Origin: Halocaridina rubra
Lineage: Eukaryota > Arthropoda > Malacostraca > Decapoda > Atyidae
DNA: 64,000 bases
Direction of reading: 5' to 3'
NCBI GenBank assembly: GCA_037179515.1
Contig: JAXCGZ010007594.1
Coordinates: 1-64,000 of the forward strand
The notes beneath the pieces are model-generated. The model saw nothing but the letters and a program-made list of their open reading frames with translations, did not search any database and was not told where the DNA came from. Position numbers and translations under genes: made by a program. Each line of letters starts with the position of its first letter. The stretch's first letter is position 1. Positions 49,358 through 61,779 of the stretch are shown in pieces.

Positions 49358-49557
49358 AGTCGCCGTGGCTCAAGCGGTAGCGTCGTCGACTCTGAGGTGT
49401 CAGGTCGAGGGTTCGCGCCCCGTCACGGTCTGAGGTTAGCAAGGGCATGCACCCAGGGCAACGATTACATCTGCCAAAACAAGTCCTTCGCAAGAAGGCA
49501 ACCGTCCTAGCCCTAGGTAGAAAAGGGAGTTCGTGACGTAAAACCGAATCCATTACT
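49358..49557 (+). mobile_element. SINE-A copy with 10-bp target-site duplication
   Basis: Full-length. Flanks attatctata at 49348-49357 and 49558-49567. Lies at the edge of an AT microsatellite. Confidence 0.9.
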
Positions 49558-49567
49558 ATTATCTATA

Positions 49568-49766
49568 CACCTTGGCTATTTCCCCCATTGGGGGGTAGCC
49601 GACATCAAAAAAGAAACAAAACTAGAGTTTGGGGAGAAGTTACTCTCCCCTCTACTCCCCTTCTTTGACGTCTCGCGGGAGGTTACTACAGGGGGGGGGG
49701 ATTCCCAGTCCCCTCGCCCAGTCCACTTTTAGTCGCCTCTTACGACACGCAGGGAATACGTTGGGG

Positions 49767-49768
<2 letters not shown>
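49568..49768 (+). mobile_element. Repeat C copy
   Basis: 'ccattggggggtagcc' near the start, then 'gggggattcccagtcccctcgcccagtcc' and the core 'gtcgcctcttacgacacgc' near 49732-49750. Ends next to an AT microsatellite. No target duplication seen. Confidence 0.65.
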
Positions 49769-49846
<78 letters not shown>

Positions 49847-49859
49847 GTGTGTGTGTGTT
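49769..49859. repeat. (AT)n then (GT)n microsatellite
   Basis: AT 49769-49830 followed by GT to 49858. Confidence 0.95.
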
Positions 49860-50284
49860 AAAACTGGTCAACTCTTTTCAGTGAGGAAGCACATCATATC
49901 CTCGCAATGACCATGTGGAACTAATGCACCACAGCACCAGGTTCCCTCAAATTCTGGTCCTCATAACACTACCAGCATTTAACCCGCCGAGGCACTGATG
50001 CTTTCCCGCCCTTTCCCCTCTTTGGCACTCAGGACAGCGTGAAAAGACTACTGTAAGCTCAGCAGCGAGGGTCAGTACCTGCGTAAAGTAAGAATGTAAA
50101 TAAGCTGTTGTTTTGACCCATCCATCCAACTTGTTAAGTAGAGCAGAGAAATTGGAAACGGAAAATAGGTCTATGAGAGAATTCCTATCTTCGCTTTGAG
50201 AAGATTTTATTTATACTTTCAGTTTCATAACATAATTATTATGAACAGCCGAATGTAACAATATGTCTTCTTATTGTGGTTGTG
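49860..50284. other. Spacer without recognised features
   Basis: Nothing identified. Confidence 0.45.
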
Positions 50285-50445
50285 GGTGCAGGTGTGTGTA
50301 TGTATTTACCTAATTATGCTCCTAGAAACAAGCCCTATTTTTTGTAATTCCCCGTCTCTTGGTTGGTTTCCTGATCCAACGACACAGTGTTTCCTTACAT
50401 ATGTAAATGCCTTTAGCAAACACAATTTCTTCGCTTAGCATATAT
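50285..50445 (-). mobile_element. 3' end of a LINE-B-related element
   Basis: Minus strand reads 'atgctaagcgaagaaattgtg', close to the 'LSEE(I/V)V' end of LINE-B, then 'caggaaaccaaccaagagacggggaat' and a tail 'agcataattaggtaaata'. The UTR differs from LINE-B, so it is a sister family. Only ~160 bp remains. Confidence 0.6.
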
Positions 50446-50545
50446 TGTGTGTGTGTGATTACCTAATTGTGATTACCTAATTGTGTTTACGGGAAAGAGC
50501 CCAAAGCTCGTATCTTCCCGTCTCCTGATCGGTTCCATTTTAGAC

Positions 50546-51742
50546 TTAGTGATACTTATCGTACCTGTCCTTAAAACTATGGATTGAGATAGCATTAACT
50601 ACCTCCTCGCTTAGCGAATTCCAATTATCAACTACTCTTACACTGAAAAAGTATTTCCTTACATCCTGCAAAGAAGTTTTCTTACGAAGCTTCAAACTAT
50701 GGCCTCTAGTTCTAGAGCCAGCCATATCGAAATATCGATCCCTATCCACTCTATCATAACCATGAAAGAATTTAAAGACTGTCACCATATCCCCCCTTAC
50801 TCTTCTAGCTTCGAGTGATGGCAAGTCTAATTCCCTCAGCCTCTCATCATAACCGAGATTGCGTATTTCTGGCACCAGTTTCGTGGCATGTCTTTGAACT
50901 TTTTCAAGCTTAGCTATGTGCTTTTTCAAGTGCGGATTCCAAAAGGGGGCTGCATATTCGAGTTTTGGCCTCACATAGGTTACATAAATATGCATGAACA
51001 TTTCCTTGTCCATGTGCCTGAAGGCTACCCTTACATTTGATAAGAATGCATATGCTGCCCTTACTACGCCATTTATATGTATTTCTGGAGACAAATCTGC
51101 CAGTATGTTTACTCCTAGATCTCTCTCATTTTCTGTCTCTTGAAGTTGTACTCCAGCCACCGAGTAGTCAAGCTTGGGCCTTCTTGCACTTGTACCCATT
51201 CTCATTACCTTACATTTTGAGGTATTGAATTTCATTAGCCACTTTTCTGACCACTCATGCAGATTATTTAGATCCTCCTGAAGTTCTCTACCATTGTTCT
51301 CGTTTTTTACTTTCTTCACAATCTTTGCATCATCTGCAAACATATTCATGAATGAATTTACAGACTCTGGTAGGTCATTTACATATACAAGGAACAAAAG
51401 TGGCCCTAAAACTGAACCCTGTGGAACTCCACTACTAACTCTTCTCCATTCAGACACTGAGTGTCTTACTCTAACCCTCTGTTCCCTTCCTTCTAAGTAA
51501 GTTTTTATCCATTCCAAAACATTTCCACCTATTCTAGCCATCGAGTGCAGCTTCCTAATAAGTCTCCCATGTGGAACAGTGTCAAACGCTTTCTGGAAGT
51601 CTAGGAATATGCAATCTGCCCAGCCCTCTCTTTCCTGTAAGATTTGGCTTACCTCATCATAAAATTCTAATAAGTTTGTTACTGTTGATCTACCTTCTCT
51701 GAAGCCATGTTGCCTCACTGACAAAAAGTTGAAGGATTCCAA
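50546..51742 (-). pseudogene. LINE-B 3' frame: reverse transcriptase palm to C-terminus
   Basis: 398 codons. QHGFREGRS, DFQKAFDTVPHG, GVPQGSVLGPLLF and FADD (135-138), then the C-terminal RRVRGDM region and stop at 50546. The block containing NYRPVSL between the two frames is missing: the + strand copy at ~14455-14535 still has that ~80-bp segment. The enzyme is therefore broken even if frameshifting occurred. The Met at its start is internal. Confidence 0.88.
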
Positions 51743-54384
51743 GTGAAGAGAGATATAGAGCCGTATCCCTCCTTCCCTTTTTGAAGATAGGTATCACATT
51801 TGCTTGTTTCCAGCATCTTGGAATCTCCCCCCGACTCCAGTGACTCCTTAAATATGATACTTAGTGCCACTGATATTGTGTTTGCGCATTTTTTAAGCAC
51901 ATGAGGGGATATGTCATCAGGACCTGTAGCTTTATGAACATCGAAATCCATCAGCGGTTTGCATACCTCTGTGGCTGTAAGGTTGATGTTCTCTAATACC
52001 GGCCCTTGAGCTTCTATCACTGCAATCTGAGGGGGTGGGGTATTTTCTACTGTAAATACTGACTGAAACTCCTTGTTCAATTCTTTGCAGTTCTCTTCGT
52101 CCGTCTCAGTGATGCTTCCATCCGCTCTCTTTAGCCTTAAAACCTGTTCTTTTACCTTCAGTTTTCCTCTGATAAAGCTGTGGAAAAGCTTGGGATTTTC
52201 TTTAGCCTTCCTGGTGATGTCCCTCTCATAATCTCTCTCTGCCTCTCTCCTTTTACTTAGGTAGTCATTTCTTGCTCTTTTGTAGGTTTGCCAGGCATTT
52301 ATGTTTTTTCTCCTCCTATACCTTTTCCAGCATTTGTCTCTCCACTCCTTAGCTCTTTTACACCCATTATCGAACCATTTCTCTCTGGCATGAATTACAC
52401 CTACTTTGGTGACAGGTATGCAGCAATCTACTATCTTCCCATATTTCTCACAAAAGATGTCATACATTTCTTGTACAGATTTGTTGTAAAATAAGGTTCT
52501 CCAGTCAATAACTGCAAAAAGCTCATTCATTTTGATGTAATCTCCTTTCGGATAGTTCTTCCTCATGTCCTCAGTGCCTCTACTCTCAGGAAGAATATCT
52601 TCAATGATATACTCCATCAACAACACACAGTGGTCACTCTTTCCAATTGGTGGTTCATACTCAATATTTTCAATATCCAACACATTATCTGTGAACACTA
52701 GATCAAGTAGTGATGGCTCATCCCCACCCCTGGCTCTTGTTGGTTCCATTGCATGTTGGTGTAGGAAATTCCCTTGTACGCAATCTAGGAATCTTGCCCC
52801 GAATGAGTCCTCACCACTGTGTGGGTCAAGATTTATCCAATCTATCTCTTTATGATTAAAGTCTCCCATAATCAAAATCCTACATTTTTTCTCCCGTGCC
52901 ATGTTAACAACTGAGTTTATGACTTCAATAGTACCTATATGACTTTCCTCATAAATTTCAAGCCTATTTTGGTTCCTTGGTGGGTTGTATACAACAGTTA
53001 TTATAATGCTCTCTGACCCAGTATTTATGCGAGCAACAAGAAATTCCCTGAACTCACTTTCTATAGCCAAGTTTATTTCTTCAACTTGAATCCTCTCACT
53101 TATGAGCAGTGCTATCCCTCCACCAGTCCTCTCAGATCTTTCAACCCTTAGTATTCTGAAGCCCTTAGGAAAAACTGTGACACTGTTTATGTCCTCACTC
53201 AACTTAGTCTCTGTAATTGCTACTATATCTGCCTTATTGTTGTGAATCCTATCTTTTAATTCTACTGCCTTACCAGCTAATCCATCAGCATTTGTGTATA
53301 ACAATCTTAATGAGGCCCCATCCCCTGATCTTCTGTCATTATCTTCTTTATCTCCCCTTTGTCTGGAAGTATTCTGTAACGAAAATTTTTCTTCTCCTTC
53401 ATTTCTCTCATCATTTAACCTTCTTGCCTCTTGCAACAAGTTTTTGATCTTTCCCATCTCTTCCTGTGTTCTGTATCGTCTAATGAACACTTCTTTGCAT
53501 TCTTGAAGGTCTTTTAGACTTTTTTTTCTCAACAATATTTCCCTACATGTTTCCCCTCTCTCAAAGGTTACTTTTGATGGTCTCGGCTTTCCTTCCCTCG
53601 AATATTTACCTAGTTGGTGTATGTTTACAATATCCTCAGGACCACATACTACTCCAAGCTTTCTTATCAGGTCTACAACCTTAGCTTTATTTTTTTCAAG
53701 CCTCCCCTGCCATGTTGGCTCCTGGGATTCACTTATGCCTGAGATTACCACTGTCTTCTCCTTATCAAGTGCCTGTCTGATGAGTGGGTTTGCCCTTTCC
53801 ATCACAACGTCTTTCATTTTTTCGATTACTGTCTCTTTATAGTCAACTGTTTGTATGTTTTCCAGTGCCACCACCTTTACAGCCTCTTTTACTGCCACAT
53901 TCCCCTTTAGTGCATCAGCAAAGGACGTTTTCATGGCATCATTTTCCATATTCAGCTCCTGGAACTCTTTTCTGAACTGTTCAATGTTTTCCTTAATCTG
54001 GACATTCCAAGCAGCAATCTCGTCTCTCTCAGAAGAGAGCAGTGAACTAACATCTAATTCCTTTAGGTTGTCATTCAGCTGTTTGTTTTTATCTTCTTGT
54101 TTAGAAATTCTAGATTCTAGTTGACTCTTTTCCCCTTCCAGCTTCTTTATTCTTTTTTCTAGTTCCTTTCTCTCCTGCCCTTGTGCTTTATTTGCTTCCT
54201 CCAAAGATCTTATTTGTTCTCTGAGTGTTTCATTCTCTTTCATTTCTCCATCCATATTCCGAATTTTATCATCAAGGCTTACAACCATTTCCTCTAACTT
54301 CTTGATTCTCTGTTTAAGTCCCCTGATGACTACCCCCTCTCCCGACCCATGGGTGGGAGAGGTTTGGGACAGAGATGGCTTCAT
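51715..54384 (-). pseudogene. LINE-B 5' frame: coiled coil, RRM-like domain, endonuclease, start of reverse transcriptase
   Basis: 889 codons. Residues ~20-115 form a long heptad-rich coiled coil (KRIKKLEGEKSQLESR). Residues ~205-330 resemble the RRM-like part of L1-type ORF1 proteins (VVISGI..., IHQLGK, RPSKVTF, FIRRYRTQEE). The APE endonuclease follows from ~360 with ITETKL, GDFNHKEIDW and GKSDHCVL. The reverse transcriptase begins at ~800 (HKATGPDDISPHVL), then the frame is lost near residue 850. RNA-binding and endonuclease parts thus share one frame without a stop between them. Confidence 0.85.
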
Positions 54385-54460
54385 TTTTGTGTTCTCCCTC
54401 TCACAGAATATAGAAAGAAGACGAGAAAGAGGAAAAAAAAAGAAAAGAAAAGAGAAAAAC

Positions 54461-54768
54461 TTTTAATTGAGCTTCACACAGAATTTTTATATCTCCATAT
54501 AAGTGCTATTTAGTGACTCAGTTTGTCTCTTTTCTGGTAACACACATCTTAACTTAAAAACTTGACCATGGTAATTTAAGTATAAAAAGAAAAAGAAAAA
54601 CAAAAGTCAAACCTGAAGGAAAATTCGAATTTGTGTTTGTGTTTGAGGTGGCACCCACCTGTTTCTGCTATATATTCTTCCTAACTGATAAACTGACTTG
54701 CTAACCAAGATATGTTATCACGGGATTAGACTTTACATTTAACTCAATATATATACAAAATAAAAAAA
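54461..54768. other. Upstream flank or 5' UTR of LINE-B
   Basis: AT-rich and pyrimidine-rich on the minus strand. Part may be LINE-B 5' UTR. No promoter element could be assigned. Confidence 0.35.

Positions 54769-54769
<1 letters not shown>

Positions 54770-54856
<87 letters not shown>
54770..54856. repeat. (GT)n microsatellite
   Basis: About 86 bp of GT. Confidence 0.95.
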
Positions 54857-54857
<1 letters not shown>

Positions 54858-55090
54858 CTTCTGTAAAAACATATTTCATTAAGCATGAAAAAATAAATAA
54901 GTTATATTCATTAAAATAAAATATAAGTATTACCAAAGCATAAAACAAACAGTAAAAGTATACTTATATTTTCTTGGGAAAAGTAAACACGTCAATAAAA
55001 TAAATAAACAAGTTGAAAAGCATCTAAACATGTAAACAGACACAGACACACGTACACAAACAGACTAACAGGCATATATAGAAAAACTAA

Positions 55091-55196
<106 letters not shown>

Positions 55197-55264
55197 CAAA
55201 CACTTCCTGGATGAATGTACTAATTGCACCTCTCGGTATTGGTGAAACTAAGTTGGGTTGAGTT

Positions 55265-56450
55265 AAAGCAAAACCCTTCTCCCAAAATTTGAAAAGGATG
55301 TGATCAAATCTTTACCCAATTTCTCCAAAAAATCTCTCAGAATTCCAATATAAAACAAAATTAAGAGTTCTTATAAATTTACTTTTAATTTTAAATAGAA
55401 TCTTTTCTATTTTATTAAATTCCAAAAGAGGTTCTATTTTCACATTAGGTTAGGTTAAGGGTAATAGTTCAAGTTTTTCACAGGGGAATGGTTAATCAAC
55501 ACAAACCTTTACCTAATGCTAATAGTAACTGAATCTTCATAAGACAAAAAATCACAATAAAAACAAAGACAAAAACGTATTTCACAAAGACAAAAACTTT
55601 TTTCACATTAGTTTTAGGTTAGGTTAATTTAACATTTTTTACCATTTAAATATGAAGGCTTAAGTCAAACGAACTTTAACCTAAAAAAATAAAAGCTAAC
55701 TAAGTCATTACGAGAGAAGAAGCTGAATAAAGAAGTTCTATTAACTCATTAGGTTAGGTTAAGTTAGGTTGGATTAGCTTAGGTTAGATTAGGTTAGGTA
55801 GCTACTTTAACCCCTTTTCATATGAAGGACAATACAAAGTCAATTACTACATAAATTAATGATAACCAGCTCTTTACAAGAGAAAAATCTTTTGAAATGC
55901 TAAGACATATTCTTTTTTAACGATAGGTTAGGTCAGGTTAAGTTAATTACCCTTTAAGAATATGTAGTGAAACTAAACTAACTAAAAAAATAATGTTTAC
56001 TTGACCTTTACAAAGAATAATTGAGATAGCTTCAAAAGCAAATTCTTTCTTCACATTAGATTAGATTAATAGTTTAGTAGTCTCCGTGGCAAAATGGTAG
56101 CGTCCGCGATTCTGAGGCGGCAGGTCGATGGTTCGCGCCCCGTCACGGACTGAGGTTAGTAAGGGCATACACTCAGGGTAACGATCACATCTGCCAAAAC
56201 AAGTCCTTCGCAAGAAGGCAACCGTCCTAGCCCTTAGTAGAAAAGGGAGTTCGTGACGTAAAACCGAATCCATCCATTCTATCCATCCAGATTAGATTAA
56301 TAGTTTAAATTCTATTAAACATGAAAATTTAACCCAAAACAGCTTAGAAACTAATTACCACGTGAAAAGAGAATACCATTTTATCCCAAAAGCAGGGTAG
56401 GAAAGCACACGCAGCAGTTAGACAGGTGTCTTTATAAGGGCATTTGCTAA
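55265..56450. repeat. Degenerate ~150-bp tandem repeat with TTAGG-like motifs
   Basis: 'cacattaggttaggttaa' type motifs recur near 55439, 55606, 55746, 55921 and 56052, each followed by similar words (tttaaccctttt, atatgaagg, caaacgaactttaacc, gagaagaa). The spacing is 130-170 bp. Within the third unit the motif expands to about ten TTAGG-like steps. A SINE-A is inserted in the last unit. Confidence 0.65.
56077..56288 (+). mobile_element. SINE-A copy with perfect 19-bp target-site duplication
   Basis: Full-length: 'gtagtctccgtggcaaaatgg' to 'gacgtaaaaccgaatc' plus a (CCAT)n tail. Flanked by agattagattaatagttta at 56058-56076 and 56289-56307, the clearest insertion in the window. Confidence 0.97.
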
Positions 56451-56609
56451 ACCTGTATAACAAGTACACGAATTTAGAACACGTGGGAGGGTGGTATGTC
56501 GTCATGAGATCGTCACTTCAATAAAGAGTAAATAAAAATACAAACTTGTCTGACCTAGTGGTGACAAACTAATTTTATGATGTGTTACGATTAACATTTT
56601 GAGGATGAC

Positions 56610-56749
<140 letters not shown>

Positions 56750-56984
56750 AAATAATAATATAATCGCTAGACACAGTTAGATAGTGGAAATGACAATAGC
56801 GGTTTATGGATAAAAATATTACATTATCAATTGTACTGTTACTACTACTACTGCTGCTACTACTACAGCCACTGTTACTATATTTATGCCATTAATAATA
56901 AAAAAAAAACTGCAGAACACCTATACACAAGTATGTTTTCATACACTATCTCATTTAAACAACTGGTTCTATGGTCTACCATTT

Positions 56985-57887
56985 CCTTAGATACAGGAAG
57001 GGTTTGGCACATTTTAATAGTAAGGCAGAAGTCATGGTGTCGGCTGATGCTCACTGTATGGTCTTGGAGCAGTATTTATCAACTGCAACACCTGCAGAGG
57101 AAAAATCTGTAATGTTTCCTGTTCGTACATTGTCAGATGCTGAACGTAACTATAGTCAACTAGACAGGGAGAGTTTGGCTCTGGATTTTGCTGTAGAAAA
57201 AATTTCATTATCATCTTGATGGTAGACCGCTTGTCTTATGTACTGTTCATCGGCCTCTTCTTGCCTGACTAGGACATGATAAACCATTGCCAGAAGCAGT
57301 TTCACCAAAAGTGACACGTTGGAGGGCACCTTTAAATGCGTACATATTCAAACTTATCCATGTTTCTGGAAAGAACAACTGTCCTTCCGAGGACTTTAAG
57401 TCGTCTTCCTTTCAATATTGGTTGGGTATGTTCCAGCGGTTTTGGGAAGTCGTACATATGCTGTCAGAAGTAGATCAAAAGATTGAGCGATTGAAAGATG
57501 TAGATAGATCATGGACTGAAAAAGATCCATTGTGCGGTTGAAATATGGAGTTAGGTCATGGACTGAAAAAGATCCCATTTAATCTTCAGTAGTTCGCTTC
57601 ACTAGACATGGTTGGCCATCGGTTATACCTTTAGATGCTAAACCATTCCACGTTATTTAGAGCTCTTTGTTGATGATGGCTGCCTGTTCTGTGGAAGTAG
57701 GTTAGTAATTCCTACTTCTGGGCAACATCATGTCTTAAGAATCTTAATTGGAGGTCAAACAGGCATGTCTGCTATGATATCAACTGCCAGAAGCTATGTT
57801 TGGTGTCCGTCAATTGATAAGTCAATACAAGATTTTGTTCATCGGTGTGAAAAATGTCAGTCAATGCAAACAAACTGTCATTCTACA

Positions 57888-57890
<3 letters not shown>
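56985..57890 (+). pseudogene. Gypsy-type LTR retrotransposon pol remnant (RNase H and integrase zinc finger)
   Basis: RNase H-like part at 57020-57200 (ADAHCMVLEQYL, VRTLSDAERNYSQLDRESLALDFAVEK), then a frameshift to FHYHLDGRPLVLCTVHRPLLA and the tether 'KVTRWRAPLNAYIFKL...GKNN' to ~57385. An integrase zinc-binding segment follows at 57725-57870 (ARSYVWCPSIDKSIQDFVHRCEKCQSMQ), with the CxxC present but the first His of the HHCC pattern not evident. Stops and frameshifts throughout. An ATT microsatellite truncates it at 57889. No LTRs found. Confidence 0.85.
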
Positions 57891-57934
<44 letters not shown>

Positions 57935-57943
57935 CATTATTAC

Positions 57944-57975
<32 letters not shown>

Positions 57976-58002
57976 GTAGTAGTAGTAGTAGTAGTAGTAG
58001 TA
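57889..58002. repeat. (ATT)n then (AGT)n microsatellite
   Basis: ATT to 57975, AGT to 58002. Confidence 0.95.
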
Positions 58003-58208
58003 AGATTTTGTTGTTAGTAGGATGTTTAGGATGTGATCGAAGCTGTAATTAGGTTGGTAGGGAGCGTGCTAGTGTAACTTCAGTACCTCCTCTTCGACCT
58101 AACCTCCTCACGCGATGACCCGGAGCCCACAGGACTTATTTGCAGGATTTTCTGCAGAGAAAATATACTTGAACCATAAATAAAATAGCTTGTTACGAGT
58201 GTTATTCT

Positions 58209-58211
58209 TAA

Positions 58212-58294
<83 letters not shown>
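58209..58294. repeat. (AAT)n microsatellite
   Basis: About 85 bp of AAT. Confidence 0.95.
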
Positions 58295-58298
<4 letters not shown>

Positions 58299-59221
58299 CT
58301 ACCCTAACCTATACGAAGGGAATAGTTATCCTAAATTATGTGTCCATATGAAAACAATTATGGGAAAAAAAAATCGCCTATTTTCGACTGGTACGCGACA
58401 ATGCGGTTAAATGCAATACCGTGGGTTAATTTCCTCAGTGAATGAGACAAAAAAAAATTTGTAATCACCTATTTTTCACTTCTTTTGCATTGAAAAGAAG
58501 TATCACTAACAACAAACTTTCTTGAGAATTCAACTTAAGTTTTTATGAGTTCTATAAAGAAACAAAGTAAGTAAAGAGTTTAACATAAGGTAATGATATT
58601 TTCATATAGGCTAAAGTTAGTTTATGATTATAGACTAGCCAAACAATTTAACATGGTGTAATTGCAACTTCATTTAGATCAGCTTAGCTTAGCTTAGTTT
58701 GGTTAAGCATAGTGTAGTTTATAAATATAAAAGAGGTTTACGGATAGGATGAGGGAGGACATGAGGTTGTGTGGTGTGACGCAGATGCAGTGGATCCTTA
58801 TAAGAAATACCGAGAGAAGAAGATAAACACAAACCTTACTTTCTTTTCATCTTCTGTGTCATCTCTGTCTATCTTAGCTTTGGTCTGTCATCTCTACGCC
58901 CAATCATAACTCATCTTCATCATTCCACTTATGGTCACTGAATTAAAATGAGCTGACGTGGTGCTTTGTTCATCTCAGGCAGTGATCCATCATGCTCAGA
59001 AGCCATTTGTCAATAAAGAAAAAATAAATTACCTTCAACTATTACAATTATATATTGGGCTAACTAGTTTATGTTATTTGAGTTATTTATTTACATATTT
59101 ATTCATTTAATTATTTATAATTTGTGTGTATATTTATTTATATCCTTTTATTTTTGTTTTATTGATTTCTATAGCAATTGTCCTGATTCTAGGACATGGA
59201 CCATTCCTTCACTTTCTGATA
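58295..59221. other. AT-rich spacer
   Basis: No coding motif. Short 'agcttagcttag' repeat near 58681. Confidence 0.45.
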
Positions 59222-59370
59222 CAGAGAAGAAGAAGAAGAAGAAGAAGAAGAAGAAGAAGAAGAAGAAGAAGAAGAAGAAGAAGAAGAAGAAGAAGAAGAA
59301 GAAGAAGAAGAAGAAGGAGGAGGAGGAGGAGGAGGAGGAGGAGAAGTAGGAGGAGGAGGAGGAGAATTCC
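59222..59370. repeat. (GAA)n then (GGA)n purine tract
   Basis: About 95 bp GAA followed by ~50 bp GGA on the plus strand, a strong triplex-forming candidate. Frames through it are poly-Lys, poly-Arg or poly-Glu artefacts. Confidence 0.95.
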
Positions 59371-59855
59371 TTAGATTATTTTAACGTTAAAATCAAACCC
59401 ACGATGAATGTTACAGCAATTTGCAAAAATCGTACCCAAGCACCTAACCATCCCCTGGCCTAGAGAAATTCTAATAAGATACTTGGTTTTCTTATATATA
59501 TATAATAAGAAACTATGTTTCTTTTGTCCAGACAAGATATTTCTGATTACTAGTTTTATTATATGTAAAACTATCCTTACTCAACCTTTGTTCAAGAATC
59601 TGCCTAGGGTACAATGACTCATTTCAATTCACTCCAAAGATTTCGATAGCCTAGTTTGGGTCACCCTAACATCATTGCTTCCTCCAGGTGTGTCTCTCTA
59701 TCAAGATATGATATTTACGTTCTCAAATAAACATCAACAAAACATTTATTTTAGTTCGAAGTGTCTGGTTTAAGCACTGCACAACTATCATAAAAATGTC
59801 AACTGATCTGGAAACTCGAGTTGAACTAAATAAAAATTGGAAAATAAGTCATAAT
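59371..59855. other. AT-rich spacer
   Basis: Nothing recognised. Confidence 0.45.
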
Positions 59856-59856
59856 G

Positions 59857-60084
59857 GCCCGATTTCTTAAACATAGTAAACCTAGGATACCATATTGTTA
59901 GTTAGCTAGACACACAAATGGATTTCATAAACGCATCTGACGCGTTTCTGTGTATGGGCTTGGATCCCGTACGGGATCCTAGCCATACACAGAACCGCGT
60001 CAGATGCGTTTATAAAATCCATTTGTGTGTCTAGCTAACTAACAATATGGTATCCTAGGTTTACACTGTGAAAGAAATCGGGCC
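59857..60084. mobile_element. FB1 foldback element
   Basis: 228-bp hairpin with arms of ~113 bp meeting at 'gatcccgtacgggatc'. Flanked by AAT on both sides (59854-59856 and 60085-60087), the third 3-bp AT-rich duplication for this family. Confidence 0.9.
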
Positions 60085-60649
60085 AATATCTGATGAGCGA
60101 TTTACTTTTCATAATATCCAATCATCTGTATTAGAATCTACTTTTCATACTGCAATTATACACACGTTTACAAAACATTAAACACAAGATTAATTAAAAA
60201 ATAAAATTAAACAGTAGTAACAAAGACAAGATAATCCACTATTAGCCTAACTTTTTTTAAAATCCCTTAAATATAATGCAACAAAGAACCTATCTTCTCC
60301 GACTAAAGAAAAAAAATAATACAACTGGTAAAAAAAAAAAACACAGCTCTTATAATAGGCTGCTAAAAAAATAATCACAAAAAACAAATACCAAAAAGCC
60401 TTTATAATAGGCTACTCAAAAAAAATGCACAAAAAGCACTAAAGATCCTTTATATAATTCTGAAACACGGACGGAACAATCGAGGAACAGTTCTTATCGG
60501 CTGAACAAGGGCTTAAAAAAAAAACTCGTGGTCTTCTAAGGATAGAACAATGTTGTATAACTCGTAAAAGATGATTGCAAGATATGCAATGCTAATTTGG
60601 CATTGGAAAAGCTCCTTAACAGTGGCTTCTACAACCCTAGAGAGAGAGG
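60085..60649. other. AT-rich spacer
   Basis: Short duplicated word 'ttataataggct' near 60350 and 60402. No gene. Confidence 0.4.
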
Positions 60650-61122
60650 GGGGGCTGCCTGCCAGGTAGCCTACTTGCATGCTGGGTGTTCTTTGGTTAC
60701 TGGTTAGCCTGGTATACAGCCAGGTACTTGCCTACTTGTTATACCTCCATTTACTTTCCTACATCCTTGTCTGGTATCCCCACTAGTTAGCTTCTTGCCT
60801 GCTTGTTATCCCTCGATCTTTTTGCCTATTTGCCTGCCTGGCATCCCACTAGTTAGCTACTTGTCTATCTGGTATCTCACTTGCTACTTGTCACTTACTG
60901 TGTGGTATCCCACTGGATACTTGCTTGGTATCCCACCAACTACTTCTTTGTCAAGTAGCCTGCCTGATATTCCAGCAACTACTTGCCTGTCTAGTATCCC
61001 ATAGCTACTTATCACTTGCCTATTGGGTATTATTGAGGCTACTTGCATGTCTGGTATCATACCTTCTACCTACCTGTTTGGTATTCTATCTACTTGTCTG
61101 CCTAGGATCCCAGAGGCTACTA

Positions 61123-61670
61123 TAGCCTATTCGTTCAGACTTTGCCCTGGGCAGTGGAGAAGGAAGAAAAGTTCATTCCTACCTTATTTTCTCCACCGCT
61201 ACTTCACAATAATTAATCCCAACTGGTTTGAGCTGTAGCAGGAATGTGACCGAAGAATAATGACCCATAATAAACTTACAAATAGATTTCAATTGGATAT
61301 ACTTTTTATATTAAAAGAAGGCTGATGAATATGCCGTGGCAGGGAAGCAAAAATATCCACGTTGATTGGTTTAAGGGACTTGTGACGTCAGATTAGCTTG
61401 GCGTTGATTGGTTGTAGATAATGACGTAATAATAATTGTCTGTTCTTGTAACTGATGGCTCTGTCTTCCAATATACTCTTCTGTATGTTAGATATTACTT
61501 ACGGAAACCATTTGTGAGTTTATTATGGGACATTATTCTTCAGTCACCTTCCTGCTACAGCTCAAACCAGTTAGGACTAATTATTGTAAAGTAGCAGTGG
61601 AGAAAATAAGGTAGCAATGAACATTTCTCCCTTCTCCACTGCCCAGGGCAAAGTCTGAATGAATAGGCTA
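61123..61670. mobile_element. FB4: long terminal inverted repeat element
   Basis: 548 bp with ~153-bp inverted arms (61123-61275 and 61518-61670) and a ~240-bp unique middle. The ends read TAGCCTATTC...GAATAGGCTA with TA on either side, compatible with a TA target as in Tc1/mariner-type MITEs. No transposase. Confidence 0.75.
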
Positions 61671-61779
61671 TAGCCTTTCTTATGTACCATAATCTACTTC
61701 CTCTTTGGTATCAAACTAGTTATTTGCCTTCTTGCCTATATGGTGTTCCACCGATTACTTAGTATTCTACCGGCTACCG

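Larger units (their letters stand above)
50458..54460 (-). mobile_element. LINE-B copy, nearly full length, defective
   Basis: Runs on the minus strand from a pyrimidine-rich leader before the ATG at 54384 to a 3' tail with two 'caattaggtaat' units near 50458-50505. The exact 5' end is not clear. Two defects disrupt it: a one-base frameshift near 51825-51835 (run of G on the minus strand) and an ~80-bp deletion near 51755. Confidence 0.88.

Noticed and set aside
55746..55802. True telomere
   Set aside because: Motifs are interrupted and mutated, and unique sequence and other repeats continue on both sides.
60795..61125. Plus-strand frames rich in Pro, Ile and Leu
   Set aside because: Follow the ~30-bp minisatellite in two frames at once.
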